Origin: Oscillospiraceae bacterium | GTDB taxonomy: Bacteria; Bacillota; Clostridia; Oscillospirales; Ruminococcaceae | NCBI GenBank assembly: GCA_017536405.1 | Contig: JAFXHL010000052.1 | Coordinates: forward strand, 1 to 64,000 | DNA length: 64,000 bases | Direction of reading: 5' to 3' | In this document: positions 8,505-16,571 of the stretch, in pieces | Layout: every line of letters starts with the position of its first letter | Numbering within the stretch: the first letter of the stretch is position 1 | The notes under the pieces: generated by a model | Told to the model about the DNA's origin: nothing | Seen by the model: only the letters and a program-made list of their open reading frames with translations | Databases searched by the model: none | Program-made: the position numbers and the translations under genes

Positions 8505-9326
8505 CTAAATTTTCTGTATAGGAACCCATATTTCACCGTATTTAGGGTCTAAATATACTTCAAGGTTATAATTACCCGCAAGTTTATATTCTTTACAATT
8601 CGGTAACCATTCGGTCCATATCTGTGTATTTACATCCTGAAGCGCTTTGGGACATTTTCCTTTGTAAGGAAATACCGCCCATGTTCCTGCAGGTATAATT
8701 CTTGTTATATATCCATCAGGAATATTATTCCAGGGCAAATACAAATCTGCAATGAGATAATCAAAGCTTTTTCCGTCATTATCAAGGCAGGCACCAAACA
8801 TTCCCTTTACGATTTTTCCACCACCTGTCTGATAATGTTCTTTCCACCATTCAGGTATTTCTTCATAAGATGTTTCGATATTGAACAATTTTGATTTGCC
8901 CATGATTGTAAAAGCCTCTTTTTCAACAATTCTGTAATCCATCATAGTTCCACCTTTCAATGTAAGACTTATTCTTAAAGGAGCAACGGATTTAAGATGC
9001 GCTCCTTTTTCTTTTGCAGCCTTAGGAGAAATTCCGTGAAATTTTGTGAACGCACGGGTAAAACTATCGTGAGAATCATAACCGTATTTCATAGCAACAT
9101 CGATTACCTTGGCATCAGAAAGAGAAAGTTCTTCTGCTGCTAATGTCAGTCTTCGGTTACGGATATATTCACTTACAGTAAATCCACAGAGTGCGCTGAA
9201 GATACGCTGAAAATGAAACTCTGAAACATAGGCTTTTGAGGCGATATCCTTTATTTCAAGTTTTTCTGTCAGGTTGTCTTCGATATAAGCTATGGCGTTC
9301 TGTATTCCGTCTACCCAGTTGTTCAT
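8505..9326 (-). CDS. AraC family regulator with GyrI-like effector domain
   Basis: This is a 273-aa cytosolic transcription factor. Residues 1-100 hold the two helix-turn-helix motifs of AraC/XylS (DIASKAYVSEFHFQRIF and YGYDSHDSFTRAF). The rest is a GyrI-like/SOUL-type ligand-binding domain, as in Rob- and multidrug-sensing regulators. The start at 9326 has an AAGGAAG site 5 nt away; a start 42 nt farther upstream lacks one. It stands alone, with no obvious target beside it, so its ligand is unknown. Confidence 0.88.
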   Translation of the reverse strand: MNNWVDGIQNAIAYIEDNLTEKLEIKDIASKAYVSEFHFQRIFSALCGFTVSEYIRNRRLTLAAEELSLSDAKVIDVAMKYGYDSHDSFTRAFTKFHGISPKAAKEKGAHLKSVAPLRISLTLKGGTMMDYRIVEKEAFTIMGKSKLFNIETSYEEIPEWWKEHYQTGGGKIVKGMFGACLDNDGKSFDYLIADLYLPWNNIPDGYITRIIPAGTWAVFPYKGKCPKALQDVNTQIWTEWLPNCKEYKLAGNYNLEVYLDPKYGEIWVPIQKI

Positions 9327-9429
9327 TTTTCCACTTCCTTTTCTAAGACTATAACTATGATAAATCATTTTAAAATCATTTTCCCGACTTTTTCTGCTTT
9401 CTTATGTCAAGTAATAAAGTTTTATATAA

Positions 9430-9458
9430 AAATCGCACCGATATCTCTATCGGTGCGT
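9430..9458 (-). terminator. Terminator of the GNAT gene
   Basis: The hairpin CGCACCGATA/TATCGGTGCG is followed on the minus strand by ATTTTTATATAAAA. It lies directly behind the GNAT stop codon. Confidence 0.85.
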
Positions 9459-9462
9459 AAAT

Positions 9463-9936
9463 TTACAAATTACATACCATTATGAATTCTTCTTCTGTTT
9501 CTCTGATTACTTCAAATCCGACTTTTCTATACATTTTAACAGCGTAATTTTCTTTCTGAACAGCAAGAGAGGCTTTTTTATATCCTCTTTGTCTAAGTTC
9601 CGAAATCATTGTTGTCATTAGCGCTGTTCCTATGCCGTAATTACGATATGGTTTATAAAGAGATATTGCAAAAGAGGGAACACCGTCTTCGATATGACCA
9701 TAATCATTCATATCCCTTACCCATACAGCACCGACAACCTTATCGTCTGTTTCCGCAACCAAACATATATCATCCTTTTCTTTGCCGAAATCTTTTATAT
9801 AAACCTGTAAATCTGGTTGGTTTATTATTGATTTCGGTGGAGGAGATACGCCTTCGGGAATGAAAATTGCTTCGTATATAAAATCTTCAAGCAGTATGTA
9901 TTCTTTTTCTTCAATTTTTCTGATGTTATAATCCAT
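9463..9936 (-). CDS. GNAT family N-acetyltransferase
   Basis: This 157-aa single-domain acetyl-CoA-dependent transferase has the GNAT core: strand-4 segment PSFAISLYKP, the acetyl-CoA loop YRNYGIGTALM and the C-terminal YRKVGFE motif. The ATG at 9936, 6 nt after GGAGG, is chosen over a TTG three bases upstream. It is a single-gene unit with its own terminator. The acceptor cannot be predicted from sequence. Confidence 0.88.
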   Translation of the reverse strand: MDYNIRKIEEKEYILLEDFIYEAIFIPEGVSPPPKSIINQPDLQVYIKDFGKEKDDICLVAETDDKVVGAVWVRDMNDYGHIEDGVPSFAISLYKPYRNYGIGTALMTTMISELRQRGYKKASLAVQKENYAVKMYRKVGFEVIRETEEEFIMVCNL

Positions 9937-9975
9937 CAATTACCTCCGATTAAAATCTACATTATTGTCAGCATT

Positions 9976-10578
9976 TTATTCAGAGTTTTCTTTTCGCCTT
10001 TGCATTATTTCACGTTCTTCAAGCTGTCTCTTGAACAGATATTGTAAAATTTCGTCTTCCTCTTTTGGTTTTAGTTTGACGAATTCACATCCATAACCAC
10101 TGTCATCATCCTGGCGTCTTACGATTCGTATTTCGGTATCAACGTGTAAAGAGGGGATAAGAATGTTACATTTGTGTCCTGTAACGAGAGCACCCTCGTA
10201 AGCGATGAAAATGCCTGTAACGCTTATATCCTTTATTTCTGTATCATAAGAATTTCCCTGAACAACAAGTATAGCAGGGATAGGAGGCACAGCGACCATT
10301 TTCAAAGCCCTTCTTCTGTCCGGAAGGTCAACAAAATCCGATGTGAGTTCAACAATCGCTTTTCCTTCTTTGAAACTTTGTATAATAGCATGAGCAGTAG
10401 CACGGTTTCCCGATATATCGTATCCCCAGAGAGTGATTTCTCTTCCGGTATCAATTTTCATATCGTGATTTCCGACATTCATTTCAAGAATATTGTCGTA
10501 AAAATCAAAAACAAATGATTTTGCAAATATTCTGTCATTGAAGGAAAGCTCTATCTTGTTCATTCTGTTCAGATTCAT
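9976..10578 (-). CDS. PilZ domain protein, possible c-di-GMP effector
   Basis: A 200-aa soluble protein with an N-terminal YcgR-like beta domain and a C-terminal PilZ domain. The second PilZ signature DISVTGI (DxSxxG) is intact. In the first signature the family's RxxxR reads as RRALK, so the second arginine is replaced by lysine. Binding of c-di-GMP is therefore plausible but not certain. No cyclase, phosphodiesterase or flagellar gene lies nearby. The AAAGGTG site before 10578 supports the start. Confidence 0.8.
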   Translation of the reverse strand: MNLNRMNKIELSFNDRIFAKSFVFDFYDNILEMNVGNHDMKIDTGREITLWGYDISGNRATAHAIIQSFKEGKAIVELTSDFVDLPDRRRALKMVAVPPIPAILVVQGNSYDTEIKDISVTGIFIAYEGALVTGHKCNILIPSLHVDTEIRIVRRQDDDSGYGCEFVKLKPKEEDEILQYLFKRQLEEREIMQRRKENSE

Positions 10579-10756
10579 ATAAAAACACCTTTCGTATTGA
10601 AGAATCTCAGGTTATAACGGAATAGCGATGCTCGTAGATTAAGTAACAGGTATGAGTTTTCTCGTTATGTATTATTTACGTAGCCTTAGATATTCTCAAT
10701 AACGAACTTTGTCTTATATGAATAGTTTCATATATTGAATATCAACAGACGATTTT
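10579..10756 (-). other. Intergenic region between mscL and the PilZ gene, no gene seen
   Basis: This 178-bp AT-rich stretch separates mscL from the PilZ gene, both on the minus strand. A weak hairpin (TATATGAA/TTCATATA, near 10718-10738) could end mscL transcription. I see no clear promoter, open frame or known RNA family in it. Confidence 0.3.
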
Positions 10757-11200
10757 TTACTTTGTGAGTTCAGATGTGCAATGAGGACATCTTGTTGCAT
10801 CAAGAGGAATTTCGCTCTTACAGAAGTCACATTTCTTTGTTGAAGGAGCAGCTTTGGGTTCTTCTTTCTTGAGCTTGTTTAAAGCCTTTACAATCATAAA
10901 CACAACAAGTGCCATGATGATAAAGTTTATAAGACCTGAAATGAAATTTCCGTAGTTAAGAGTAGCAGCCCCTGCCTCTTTCGCAAGTTCAAGAGTAGCA
11001 TATTCTTTCCCATCAAGTGCTATAAACCAGTTTGTGAAATCGAGTTTTCCTGTGAAAATACTGATAACAGGCATGAAAATATCATCAACAAGTGATTTTA
11101 CAATTCCTGTAAAAGCAGTGCCGACAATCATACCTACAGCAAGGTCCATCATGTTTCCTTTGACTGCGAAATCTCTGAATTCTTTAAAAAACTTCTTCAT
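10757..11200 (-). CDS. mscL: Large-conductance mechanosensitive channel with C-terminal zinc ribbon
   Basis: MscL opens under membrane tension to release solutes after osmotic downshock. The 147-aa product has TM1 with the constriction segment GNMMDLAVGMIVGTAF (residues 15-30), a periplasmic-type loop and TM2 (about 86-105). After the usual basic tail it carries an added zinc ribbon with CxxC pairs at C124/C127 and C138/C141. Such tails occur in some Firmicutes MscL proteins. The start at 11200 follows AAAGGCGG. Confidence 0.95.
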   Translation of the reverse strand: MKKFFKEFRDFAVKGNMMDLAVGMIVGTAFTGIVKSLVDDIFMPVISIFTGKLDFTNWFIALDGKEYATLELAKEAGAATLNYGNFISGLINFIIMALVVFMIVKALNKLKKEEPKAAPSTKKCDFCKSEIPLDATRCPHCTSELTK

Positions 11201-11234
11201 TTTAATCAAACCGCCTTTGTGATTTATTTTTTTA

Positions 11235-11263
11235 ATTATAATACAGTTTTGTTTCTTTTTCAA
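11235..11263 (-). promoter_or_regulatory. Promoter of mscL
   Basis: On the minus strand TTGAAA (11258-11263) and TATAAT (11235-11240) are 17 bp apart, about 35 bp before the mscL start. Confidence 0.75.
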
Positions 11264-11291
11264 TGTTTTTTGACATATTTTTTCAAATAAA

Positions 11292-11588
11292 TTATTCTAC
11301 ATATACATACTCAATAAGTTCTCTGTAAAGTTCACGATTGAAACTTTCTATATAGCATAATTCTTCGGTTGATGAAAAGCAACCTGTTTTTTCTCTGAGA
11401 TCAAGTATCTGTTCTGCGATTTCAGGCGGAATAGGTAGTGAAATGAGTTCTTCATATGTAGCGGTATTCAGGTTGACAGGCGTTATTTCTTTTCGGGTTT
11501 CAGCTGTTTCTGCTGCTGTAACAGCAACAGTTTCGGATACGGTCGTTTCTGCCTGCGTATAATCGGTTATGGTTTCTGTTTTGTGGGT
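11292..11588 (-). pseudogene. Detached C-terminal half of the ComEA-like protein, beyond an in-frame TAA
   Basis: In the same frame as the gene upstream, 98 sense codons follow its TAA (11589-11591) before the next TAA (11292-11294). They encode a Thr-rich linker and then a second helix-hairpin-helix unit: VNLNTATYEEL, then LPIPPEIAEQILDLR, then a stretch matching the first repeat's SIEEI...NG segment. No start codon or ribosome-binding site is visible here, so this part is either lost or made only by readthrough. The conserved repeat pattern argues that it was recently coding. Confidence 0.75.
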
Positions 11589-12032
11589 TTATGCGTTAAT
11601 AGTTGAAGCGTTTTTTGTTATGTAGGAATATGTTGTTGAAACTTCAGGAAGTCTTGATACATCAACAAAAATCTTATCCCTGTTTTCGTCAAGAAATTTT
11701 TCTCCGATTCCGTTTACATTCGTTATCTCTTCGATAGAATAAAAATAATTGTTATTTCTGTATTCTATGATTCTGCCAGATAATGCATCTCCGATTCCGT
11801 CAAGACTGCATAATTCTTCTTTCGTTGCGAAATTGATGTCTATCGGATATTTTATCATTATTTCTGATTTTTCTGTTTCAGCCGTAACAGTAATCGTTTT
11901 GACATTTCTATCGCTTATGTATGTTGAAACAACAGGTCTGTCATTGGGTTTGTCTGAATATACCGAATATATGGTTACAGCCATTATCAGAACAAATGAA
12001 GATGCTATGAAAAATATCTTTTCTTTGTTCAA
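11589..12032 (-). CDS. ComEA-like membrane-anchored helix-hairpin-helix protein, truncated by an in-frame stop
   Basis: The product of about 147 aa has an N-terminal membrane anchor (KIFFIASSFVLIMAVTIYS) and one ComEA-type HhH DNA-binding unit (INFATKEELCSLDGIGDALSGRI). ComEA binds incoming DNA during competence; dprA is also in this window. The reading frame continues unbroken beyond the TAA into a second HhH unit (11292-11588), so the present stop looks premature. The TTG at 12032, preceded by GGAAGGA, is the likely start; the ATG at 12056 sits almost on the predicted transcription start. Confidence 0.75.
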   Translation of the reverse strand: MNKEKIFFIASSFVLIMAVTIYSVYSDKPNDRPVVSTYISDRNVKTITVTAETEKSEIMIKYPIDINFATKEELCSLDGIGDALSGRIIEYRNNNYFYSIEEITNVNGIGEKFLDENRDKIFVDVSRLPEVSTTYSYITKNASTINA

Positions 12033-12065
12033 TATTATTCGTCCTTCCACTATCATTTCGACTAC

Positions 12066-12094
12066 ATTCTACCAAATATTACATATTTCGTCAA
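12066..12094 (-). promoter_or_regulatory. Promoter of the ComEA-like gene
   Basis: On the minus strand TTGACG (12089-12094) and TAGAAT (12066-12071) are 17 bp apart. The predicted transcript would begin near 12059, which favours the TTG start at 12032 over the ATG at 12056. Confidence 0.7.
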
Positions 12095-12098
12095 TATA

Positions 12099-12129
12099 AA
12101 AAGCCGTTGCTGTTTTGCAACGGCTTTTT
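12099..12129 (-). terminator. Terminator of the S1-domain gene
   Basis: The inverted repeat AAAAAGCCGTTGC/GCAACGGCTTTTT directly abuts the stop codon of the upstream minus-strand gene. Confidence 0.9.
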
Positions 12130-12130
12130 A

Positions 12131-13054
12131 TCAGAATACAACACTTATATCCTTGTTACTTTCTTCGGTTGAATATTTCCAGAAATCAATATGCTCATCA
12201 TCTGCTGTCAGGAAATATTCAACAGGCTCCTTATATGATTTATCCGAATCAAAAACATCGACAATAACAAGTTTTATTTTCATCTTATCAGGGATAATCG
12301 CTTTTATGTAAACACTTGCGGATTGACCGACCTTCACATCTCCTCTGAATTCCGCAAGTCCCGCAAGGTTAGGAGCCAGTTCTATAAAAATCCCGTAGTT
12401 TTCTATCGAACGCACGATTCCCGCAACAGTCTGACCGCTTTCGAAATTATCGGAATTCTCTTTCCATGTGCCTAAAAGTTCTTTATGAGAAAGAAGTATT
12501 TTATTTCCGTCATTGCCCTTTACAACAACATATATATCCTGATTTATGTCAAATCTGTCCGAAGGGTGCGATATTCTCGAAACAGAAATTGAGTCAATCG
12601 GTATAAGAGATGGTATGCCGCATCCAATATCAACAAAACACCCGAAAGAATCAATGTGAGTGACTTTAGCGGGAATAATATCTCCGGGAATAAGATTTTC
12701 TATAAATTCTTTTCTGCAATCTTCCTGAACGGCTTTTCGTGACAAGAAAATAGTCTTGTTATCATCTGATATATCCGTTACATAAAAGCATACAGGTTTA
12801 TTTACTCTTGAAATAAGAGCGATATCTCTTGTCCGTCCTTCTGTAATTCCTATTGCACCCTCTTCTCTCGGGATAATTCCTTTTATTCCGCAGAGGTTTA
12901 CAATAAGATTATGTTCGTTATCGCATATTTCAACTCTGGCCTCGAGTATTTTTTTGGTCATCATAGCCTCTCTGAGTGAAGAAATACTGCTTACTGAGCA
13001 TTTGTTTTCATAACTTGCTATCAGAGAGCCTTCGGGCATATATTTTCTGTTCAT
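12131..13054 (-). CDS. S1-repeat RNA-binding protein
   Basis: A 307-aa cytosolic protein with three S1/OB-fold units. The first, at about residues 36-105, is divergent. The second contains GDIIPAKVTHIDSFGCFVDIG and the third GQTVAGIVRSIENYGIFIEL. It resembles the partial ribosomal-protein-S1 homologues of Clostridia that bind mRNA or ribosomes. It is monocistronic, with a terminator behind it. A hairpin (13062-13082) lies directly before, and partly in, its ribosome-binding site. Confidence 0.85.
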   Translation of the reverse strand: MNRKYMPEGSLIASYENKCSVSSISSLREAMMTKKILEARVEICDNEHNLIVNLCGIKGIIPREEGAIGITEGRTRDIALISRVNKPVCFYVTDISDDNKTIFLSRKAVQEDCRKEFIENLIPGDIIPAKVTHIDSFGCFVDIGCGIPSLIPIDSISVSRISHPSDRFDINQDIYVVVKGNDGNKILLSHKELLGTWKENSDNFESGQTVAGIVRSIENYGIFIELAPNLAGLAEFRGDVKVGQSASVYIKAIIPDKMKIKLVIVDVFDSDKSYKEPVEYFLTADDEHIDFWKYSTEESNKDISVVF

Positions 13055-13061
13055 TTTATAC

Positions 13062-13082
13062 CTCCATATATTTTCTATATGG
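13062..13082 (-). promoter_or_regulatory. Hairpin overlapping the ribosome-binding site of the S1-domain gene
   Basis: On the minus strand the perfect stem TCCATATA/TATATGGA with a GAAAA loop runs into the Shine-Dalgarno GGAGGT (13060-13065). Part of the site is therefore in the stem. It could limit translation; whether the protein itself binds here is not known. Confidence 0.5.
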
Positions 13083-13111
13083 AATATTATGTCATTCGTT
13101 TACGGAATATT

Positions 13112-13474
13112 CTAAACAGAATGTATTTTAAGACCTTTATGATTAAGAATAATCTTTCTTACTTCATTTTCGTCCTTTTCATTACATGTTACCTGAATAA
13201 GCGCTGCTTTGGAAACTTCAGGTTTTCCTATTGAAACATTATTGTTGAACAACCTGAATTGTAAGTTATTGTTGAAAACAGCAGGAAGAAAATTCGGAAC
13301 ATTTGGTGCTTCGGTAGATGCGGGATAAAGATATGGGACATAGTTTATATCGCTGTCGGGAGAAGGCGCGTCAATCATTATTTTTCCGTTGTTCAGTTTC
13401 TTTTTTCTTATTGATACAGCGGCTGATTCCGCTGAGTCAACAGAGTCGAATTCTGCCGTTATTTTTATATTCAT
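13112..13474 (-). CDS. Hypothetical protein, orphan
   Basis: I do not recognise this 120-aa protein. It has no signal peptide or membrane segment. Its N-terminal 25 residues (a beta strand, then an Asp/Ser/Ala-rich helix) and its C-terminal 30 residues could form two alpha/beta halves, loosely like ferredoxin-fold or YflT-type stress proteins, joined by an Asn/Pro-rich middle. A good AAAAGGAGG site supports translation. It is divergent from the DUF951-prfA operon. Confidence 0.6.
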   Translation of the reverse strand: MNIKITAEFDSVDSAESAAVSIRKKKLNNGKIMIDAPSPDSDINYVPYLYPASTEAPNVPNFLPAVFNNNLQFRLFNNNVSIGKPEVSKAALIQVTCNEKDENEVRKIILNHKGLKIHSV

Positions 13475-13549
13475 AGAGAAAAACCTCCTTTTAAATCAGT
13501 TTAAACAAAATTAGTATCCTCTGAATCTATAATTTTATTAAGAAAATAT

Positions 13550-13579
13550 TTGCCTTTTTATCCATAATTGTGATATAAT
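13550..13579 (+). promoter_or_regulatory. Promoter of the DUF951-prfA operon
   Basis: TTGCCT (13550-13555) and TATAAT (13574-13579) are 18 bp apart, about 35 bp before the TTG start of the DUF951 gene. Confidence 0.65.
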
Positions 13580-13613
13580 ATAAAAAGTATTATTTTTTTA
13601 GGAGGCGACTGCA

Positions 13614-13805
13614 TTGGATATTGAACCCAAAGATATACTCACAATGAAAAAACCACATCCGTGCGGTTCGCATGAGATGCTTGTAATAAGGTCGGGTATG
13701 GATTTCAAACTCAGATGCACAGGGTGCGGAAGAGAATTTATGGTGGCAAGAAACAAGATAGAAAAAAATATCAGATCCGTAAACCGTGATGAAAGAGAGC
13801 GTTAG
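13614..13805 (+). CDS. DUF951 family zinc-ribbon-like protein
   Basis: A small 63-aa protein of the DUF951 family, common in Firmicutes and of unknown role. The family signature is present: KPHPCGSHEM, then GMDFKLRCTGCGRE, with three cysteines that may bind metal. The start is TTG, 8 nt after a perfect AGGAGG. In many Clostridia this family sits among chromosome-partition or translation genes; here it precedes prfA by 53 bp, probably in the same transcript. Confidence 0.85.
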   Translation: MDIEPKDILTMKKPHPCGSHEMLVIRSGMDFKLRCTGCGREFMVARNKIEKNIRSVNRDERER

Positions 13806-13858
13806 CAACGCTTGAATGCTTTATTTGACTGATATTATATTTAAGGAGATATGAAGAA

Positions 13859-14935
13859 ATGTTTGACAAACTTAAACTTACAGAAAAAAGATATGAAGAA
13901 GTAAACGAAAAACTTATGGACCCCAATGTTGTAAATGATAATGTTGCTTACAGAGACCTTATGAAAGAATTCAAGACTCTTACTCCCATTATCGAAAAAT
14001 ATCGTGAGTATCTCAAAGAAAAGCAGACTTTCGATGAGTCAAAAGAACTTCTCGATGCAGGTGGTCTTGATAAAGATTTCAGAGAAATGGTTCAGGAAGA
14101 ATATGATTCTTCAAAAGAAGCAGTAGCAACTATTACTGAAGAACTCAAAATCCTTCTTCTCCCTAAAGACCCTAACGATGACAGAAACGTTATCATCGAA
14201 ATCAGAGGTGGAGTAGGAGGAGAAGAAGCAGCTCTCTTTGCTCATTCTCTTTTCAGAATGTATTCTATGTATGCTGAAAACAAGCGCTGGAAGATAGATG
14301 TTATGAATATAAATGAAACAGAACTTGGTGGTATCAAGGAAATCAGTTTCTCTGTCGAAGGCGAAGGAGCATATTCAAGATTCAAGTATGAAAGCGGAAC
14401 GCATCGTGTTCAGCGTGTTCCAGAAACAGAATCACAGGGCAGAGTTCATACATCAGCCGCAACAGTTGCCGTTCTTCCCGAAGCCGATGAAGTTGAAGTA
14501 GATATCAATCCAGCAGATCTTTCTTTCGATACCTTCCGTGCAAGTGGTGCCGGAGGACAGCATATCAATAAAACGGAATCTGCTGTTCGTATAACTCATG
14601 CACCATCAGGTGTTGTCGTTGAATGTCAGGAAGAAAGAAGCCAGAGAGAAAATAAAGAAAAAGCAATGAAGATGCTCAGAACAAAGCTTTATGAAATGGC
14701 TCTCAAGGAAAAAACAGATAAAGAAGTTGCTGAAAGACGTTCACAGATTGGTTCAGGCGACCGCTCTGAACGTATCAGAACATATAACTATCCAGAAGGA
14801 AGAATTACCGACCATCGTATAGGACTTACAATTTACAGACTTGAATATATTCTTGATGGTAACCTTGATGAAGTTATAGACGCACTTGCGACAGCAGACC
14901 AGGCTGCAAAACTTTCAGCACAGTCAGAAGAGTAA
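13859..14935 (+). CDS. prfA: Peptide chain release factor 1
   Basis: RF1 recognises UAA and UAG and triggers release of the finished peptide. The 358-aa length is standard. The GGQ motif sits at about residues 232-234 in ASGAGGQHINK, and the C-terminal domain contains SGDRSERIRTYNYPEGR. The usual prmC methyltransferase gene is not next to it; sua5 follows 14 bp downstream instead. AAGGAGATAT precedes the start. Confidence 0.97.
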   Translation: MFDKLKLTEKRYEEVNEKLMDPNVVNDNVAYRDLMKEFKTLTPIIEKYREYLKEKQTFDESKELLDAGGLDKDFREMVQEEYDSSKEAVATITEELKILLLPKDPNDDRNVIIEIRGGVGGEEAALFAHSLFRMYSMYAENKRWKIDVMNINETELGGIKEISFSVEGEGAYSRFKYESGTHRVQRVPETESQGRVHTSAATVAVLPEADEVEVDINPADLSFDTFRASGAGGQHINKTESAVRITHAPSGVVVECQEERSQRENKEKAMKMLRTKLYEMALKEKTDKEVAERRSQIGSGDRSERIRTYNYPEGRITDHRIGLTIYRLEYILDGNLDEVIDALATADQAAKLSAQSEE

Positions 14936-14949
14936 TAAGAAGTGATAAT

Positions 14950-15966
14950 ATGAATTACAATACAGAAATCCTTTCTCCTACAGATGAAAATATAGAAAAA
15001 GCAGGAAGACTCCTCGGATCAGGCGAGGTTGTGGGCATTCCTACCGAAACTGTTTATGGTCTTGCTGCAGATGCTACGAACCCTGATGCAGTATCAAAAA
15101 TATTTGTAGCAAAGGGAAGACCACAGGATAATCCGCTTATAGTCCATATCGCAGATAAGGCGGATATCGAAAAGTATGCGAAAGATATTCCAGAAACAGC
15201 CTATCGTCTTGCTGATAAATTCTGGCCTGGGCCTCTTACAATGGTATTGCCTAAAAAAGATATTATTCCTAAAGTGACAAGCGGTGGACTGGATACAGTA
15301 GGTATAAGATTTCCTTCAAATCCTATTGCTCAGAAAATAATAAAGGCGGCAGGATTACCTCTGGCTGCGCCTTCGGCTAATTTGTCAGGAAAACCAAGCA
15401 CAACGACAGCAAAGCATGTATATGATGATATGAATGGCAGAATTTCAGCAATAGTCGATGGAGGAGCTTGCTCGGTAGGAGTTGAATCCACTGTTATCTC
15501 TTTTTCAGGAGAAGATGTTATCATATTAAGACCTGGATTTATCTCTAAAGAAGATTTACTTACTGTCGCTGATAATGTGATAATAGATAAAGGAGTTTTA
15601 TCTGAAATGTCAGAAGATGCCGTTGTCGCGTCTCCGGGAATGAAATATAAACATTATTCCCCTAAAGCGAATGTTGTAATCGTTGAGGGAGAGTATGACA
15701 ATTTCCTGTCTTTCTTTGAAAAGAATTATTCCGAGGGCATATATGCTATGATATTCGGCAATGAAACCAATGAATTTCCTTATCCTCATTTTTCTTATGG
15801 AGAAACAGATTCAGAACAGGCAGTTGAACTTTTTAATAAACTTCGTATGGCAGATGAGATAAACGCCAAAACAGTATATGTCAGATGCCCTTCAAAAGAC
15901 GGAGTGGGTCTTGCTGTTTATAACAGACTTATAAGAGCTGCAGGATTTGAGGTAATAAAGTTATGA
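14950..15966 (+). CDS. L-threonylcarbamoyladenylate synthase, Sua5 type
   Basis: This enzyme makes threonylcarbamoyl-AMP from threonine, bicarbonate and ATP, the first step of the t6A37 modification of ANN-decoding tRNAs. The 338-aa product has the YrdC domain (PTETVYGLAADA, SANLSGKPS) and the extra C-terminal Sua5 domain joined by the SPGMKYKHYSP linker. The stop overlaps the coaE start by four bases. Confidence 0.93.
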   Translation: MNYNTEILSPTDENIEKAGRLLGSGEVVGIPTETVYGLAADATNPDAVSKIFVAKGRPQDNPLIVHIADKADIEKYAKDIPETAYRLADKFWPGPLTMVLPKKDIIPKVTSGGLDTVGIRFPSNPIAQKIIKAAGLPLAAPSANLSGKPSTTTAKHVYDDMNGRISAIVDGGACSVGVESTVISFSGEDVIILRPGFISKEDLLTVADNVIIDKGVLSEMSEDAVVASPGMKYKHYSPKANVVIVEGEYDNFLSFFEKNYSEGIYAMIFGNETNEFPYPHFSYGETDSEQAVELFNKLRMADEINAKTVYVRCPSKDGVGLAVYNRLIRAAGFEVIKL

Positions 15967-16571
15967 TTATTGTCGGTCTTACAGGGCAGAGTGGTGCAGG
16001 AAAAACAACCGTATGTGATACATTTGAAAAAAGCGGGTTTGCTATTATCAATGCGGATATCGTTGCAAGAGAAGTTATGTCGAAAGGAAGTAAATGTCTT
16101 GAAGAAACTGTAAATGTTTTCGGAGATATTCTTTCAGAAGACGGAACCCTTGACAGAAAAAAACTTGCAGGGATAGTTTTTTCTGACAGTGATAAACTGA
16201 GCATTTACGAAAATATTATTTTTCCGTATATAATATCATCAATAAAAGAAAAGATAGATATGTATAAAAAAGAGATGTATAACTATATTCTTCTTGATGC
16301 ACCGACTCTTTTCGAGAGTAAAGCTGATGGTCTTTGTGATATAATAGTTTCTGTCATAGCAGACAGAGATATCAGATTAAATAGAATACTCAAAAGAGAT
16401 TCGATTACGCTTCATGAAGCGGAAAGCAGGTTGAATTCTCAGAAGAATGACGATTTCTACATGGGAAAATCTGACTATGTGATAAAAAATAATGGTTCAT
16501 TATCGGAACTTGAGAATAACACTATGGATGTAGTTAATTCTATTAAGGAGCAATCTGATGAAGAAAAGTAA
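15963..16571 (+). CDS. coaE: Dephospho-CoA kinase
   Basis: The enzyme phosphorylates dephospho-CoA in the last step of coenzyme A synthesis. The 202-aa protein has the P-loop GQSGAGKTT near its N terminus, the family DxD-like segment INADIVARE and the lid region RILKRD. It overlaps sua5 by 4 bases and the transglycosylase gene by 14 bases. Confidence 0.95.
   Translation: MIIVGLTGQSGAGKTTVCDTFEKSGFAIINADIVAREVMSKGSKCLEETVNVFGDILSEDGTLDRKKLAGIVFSDSDKLSIYENIIFPYIISSIKEKIDMYKKEMYNYILLDAPTLFESKADGLCDIIVSVIADRDIRLNRILKRDSITLHEAESRLNSQKNDDFYMGKSDYVIKNNGSLSELENNTMDVVNSIKEQSDEEK

Noticed and set aside
10579-10756. A c-di-GMP riboswitch before the PilZ gene
   Set aside because: I cannot find the conserved core of either c-di-GMP riboswitch class; only weak AT-rich hairpins are present.
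13859-14935. A missing prmC next to prfA as evidence of gene loss
   Set aside because: prmC is often unlinked in Clostridia and may lie elsewhere in the genome.
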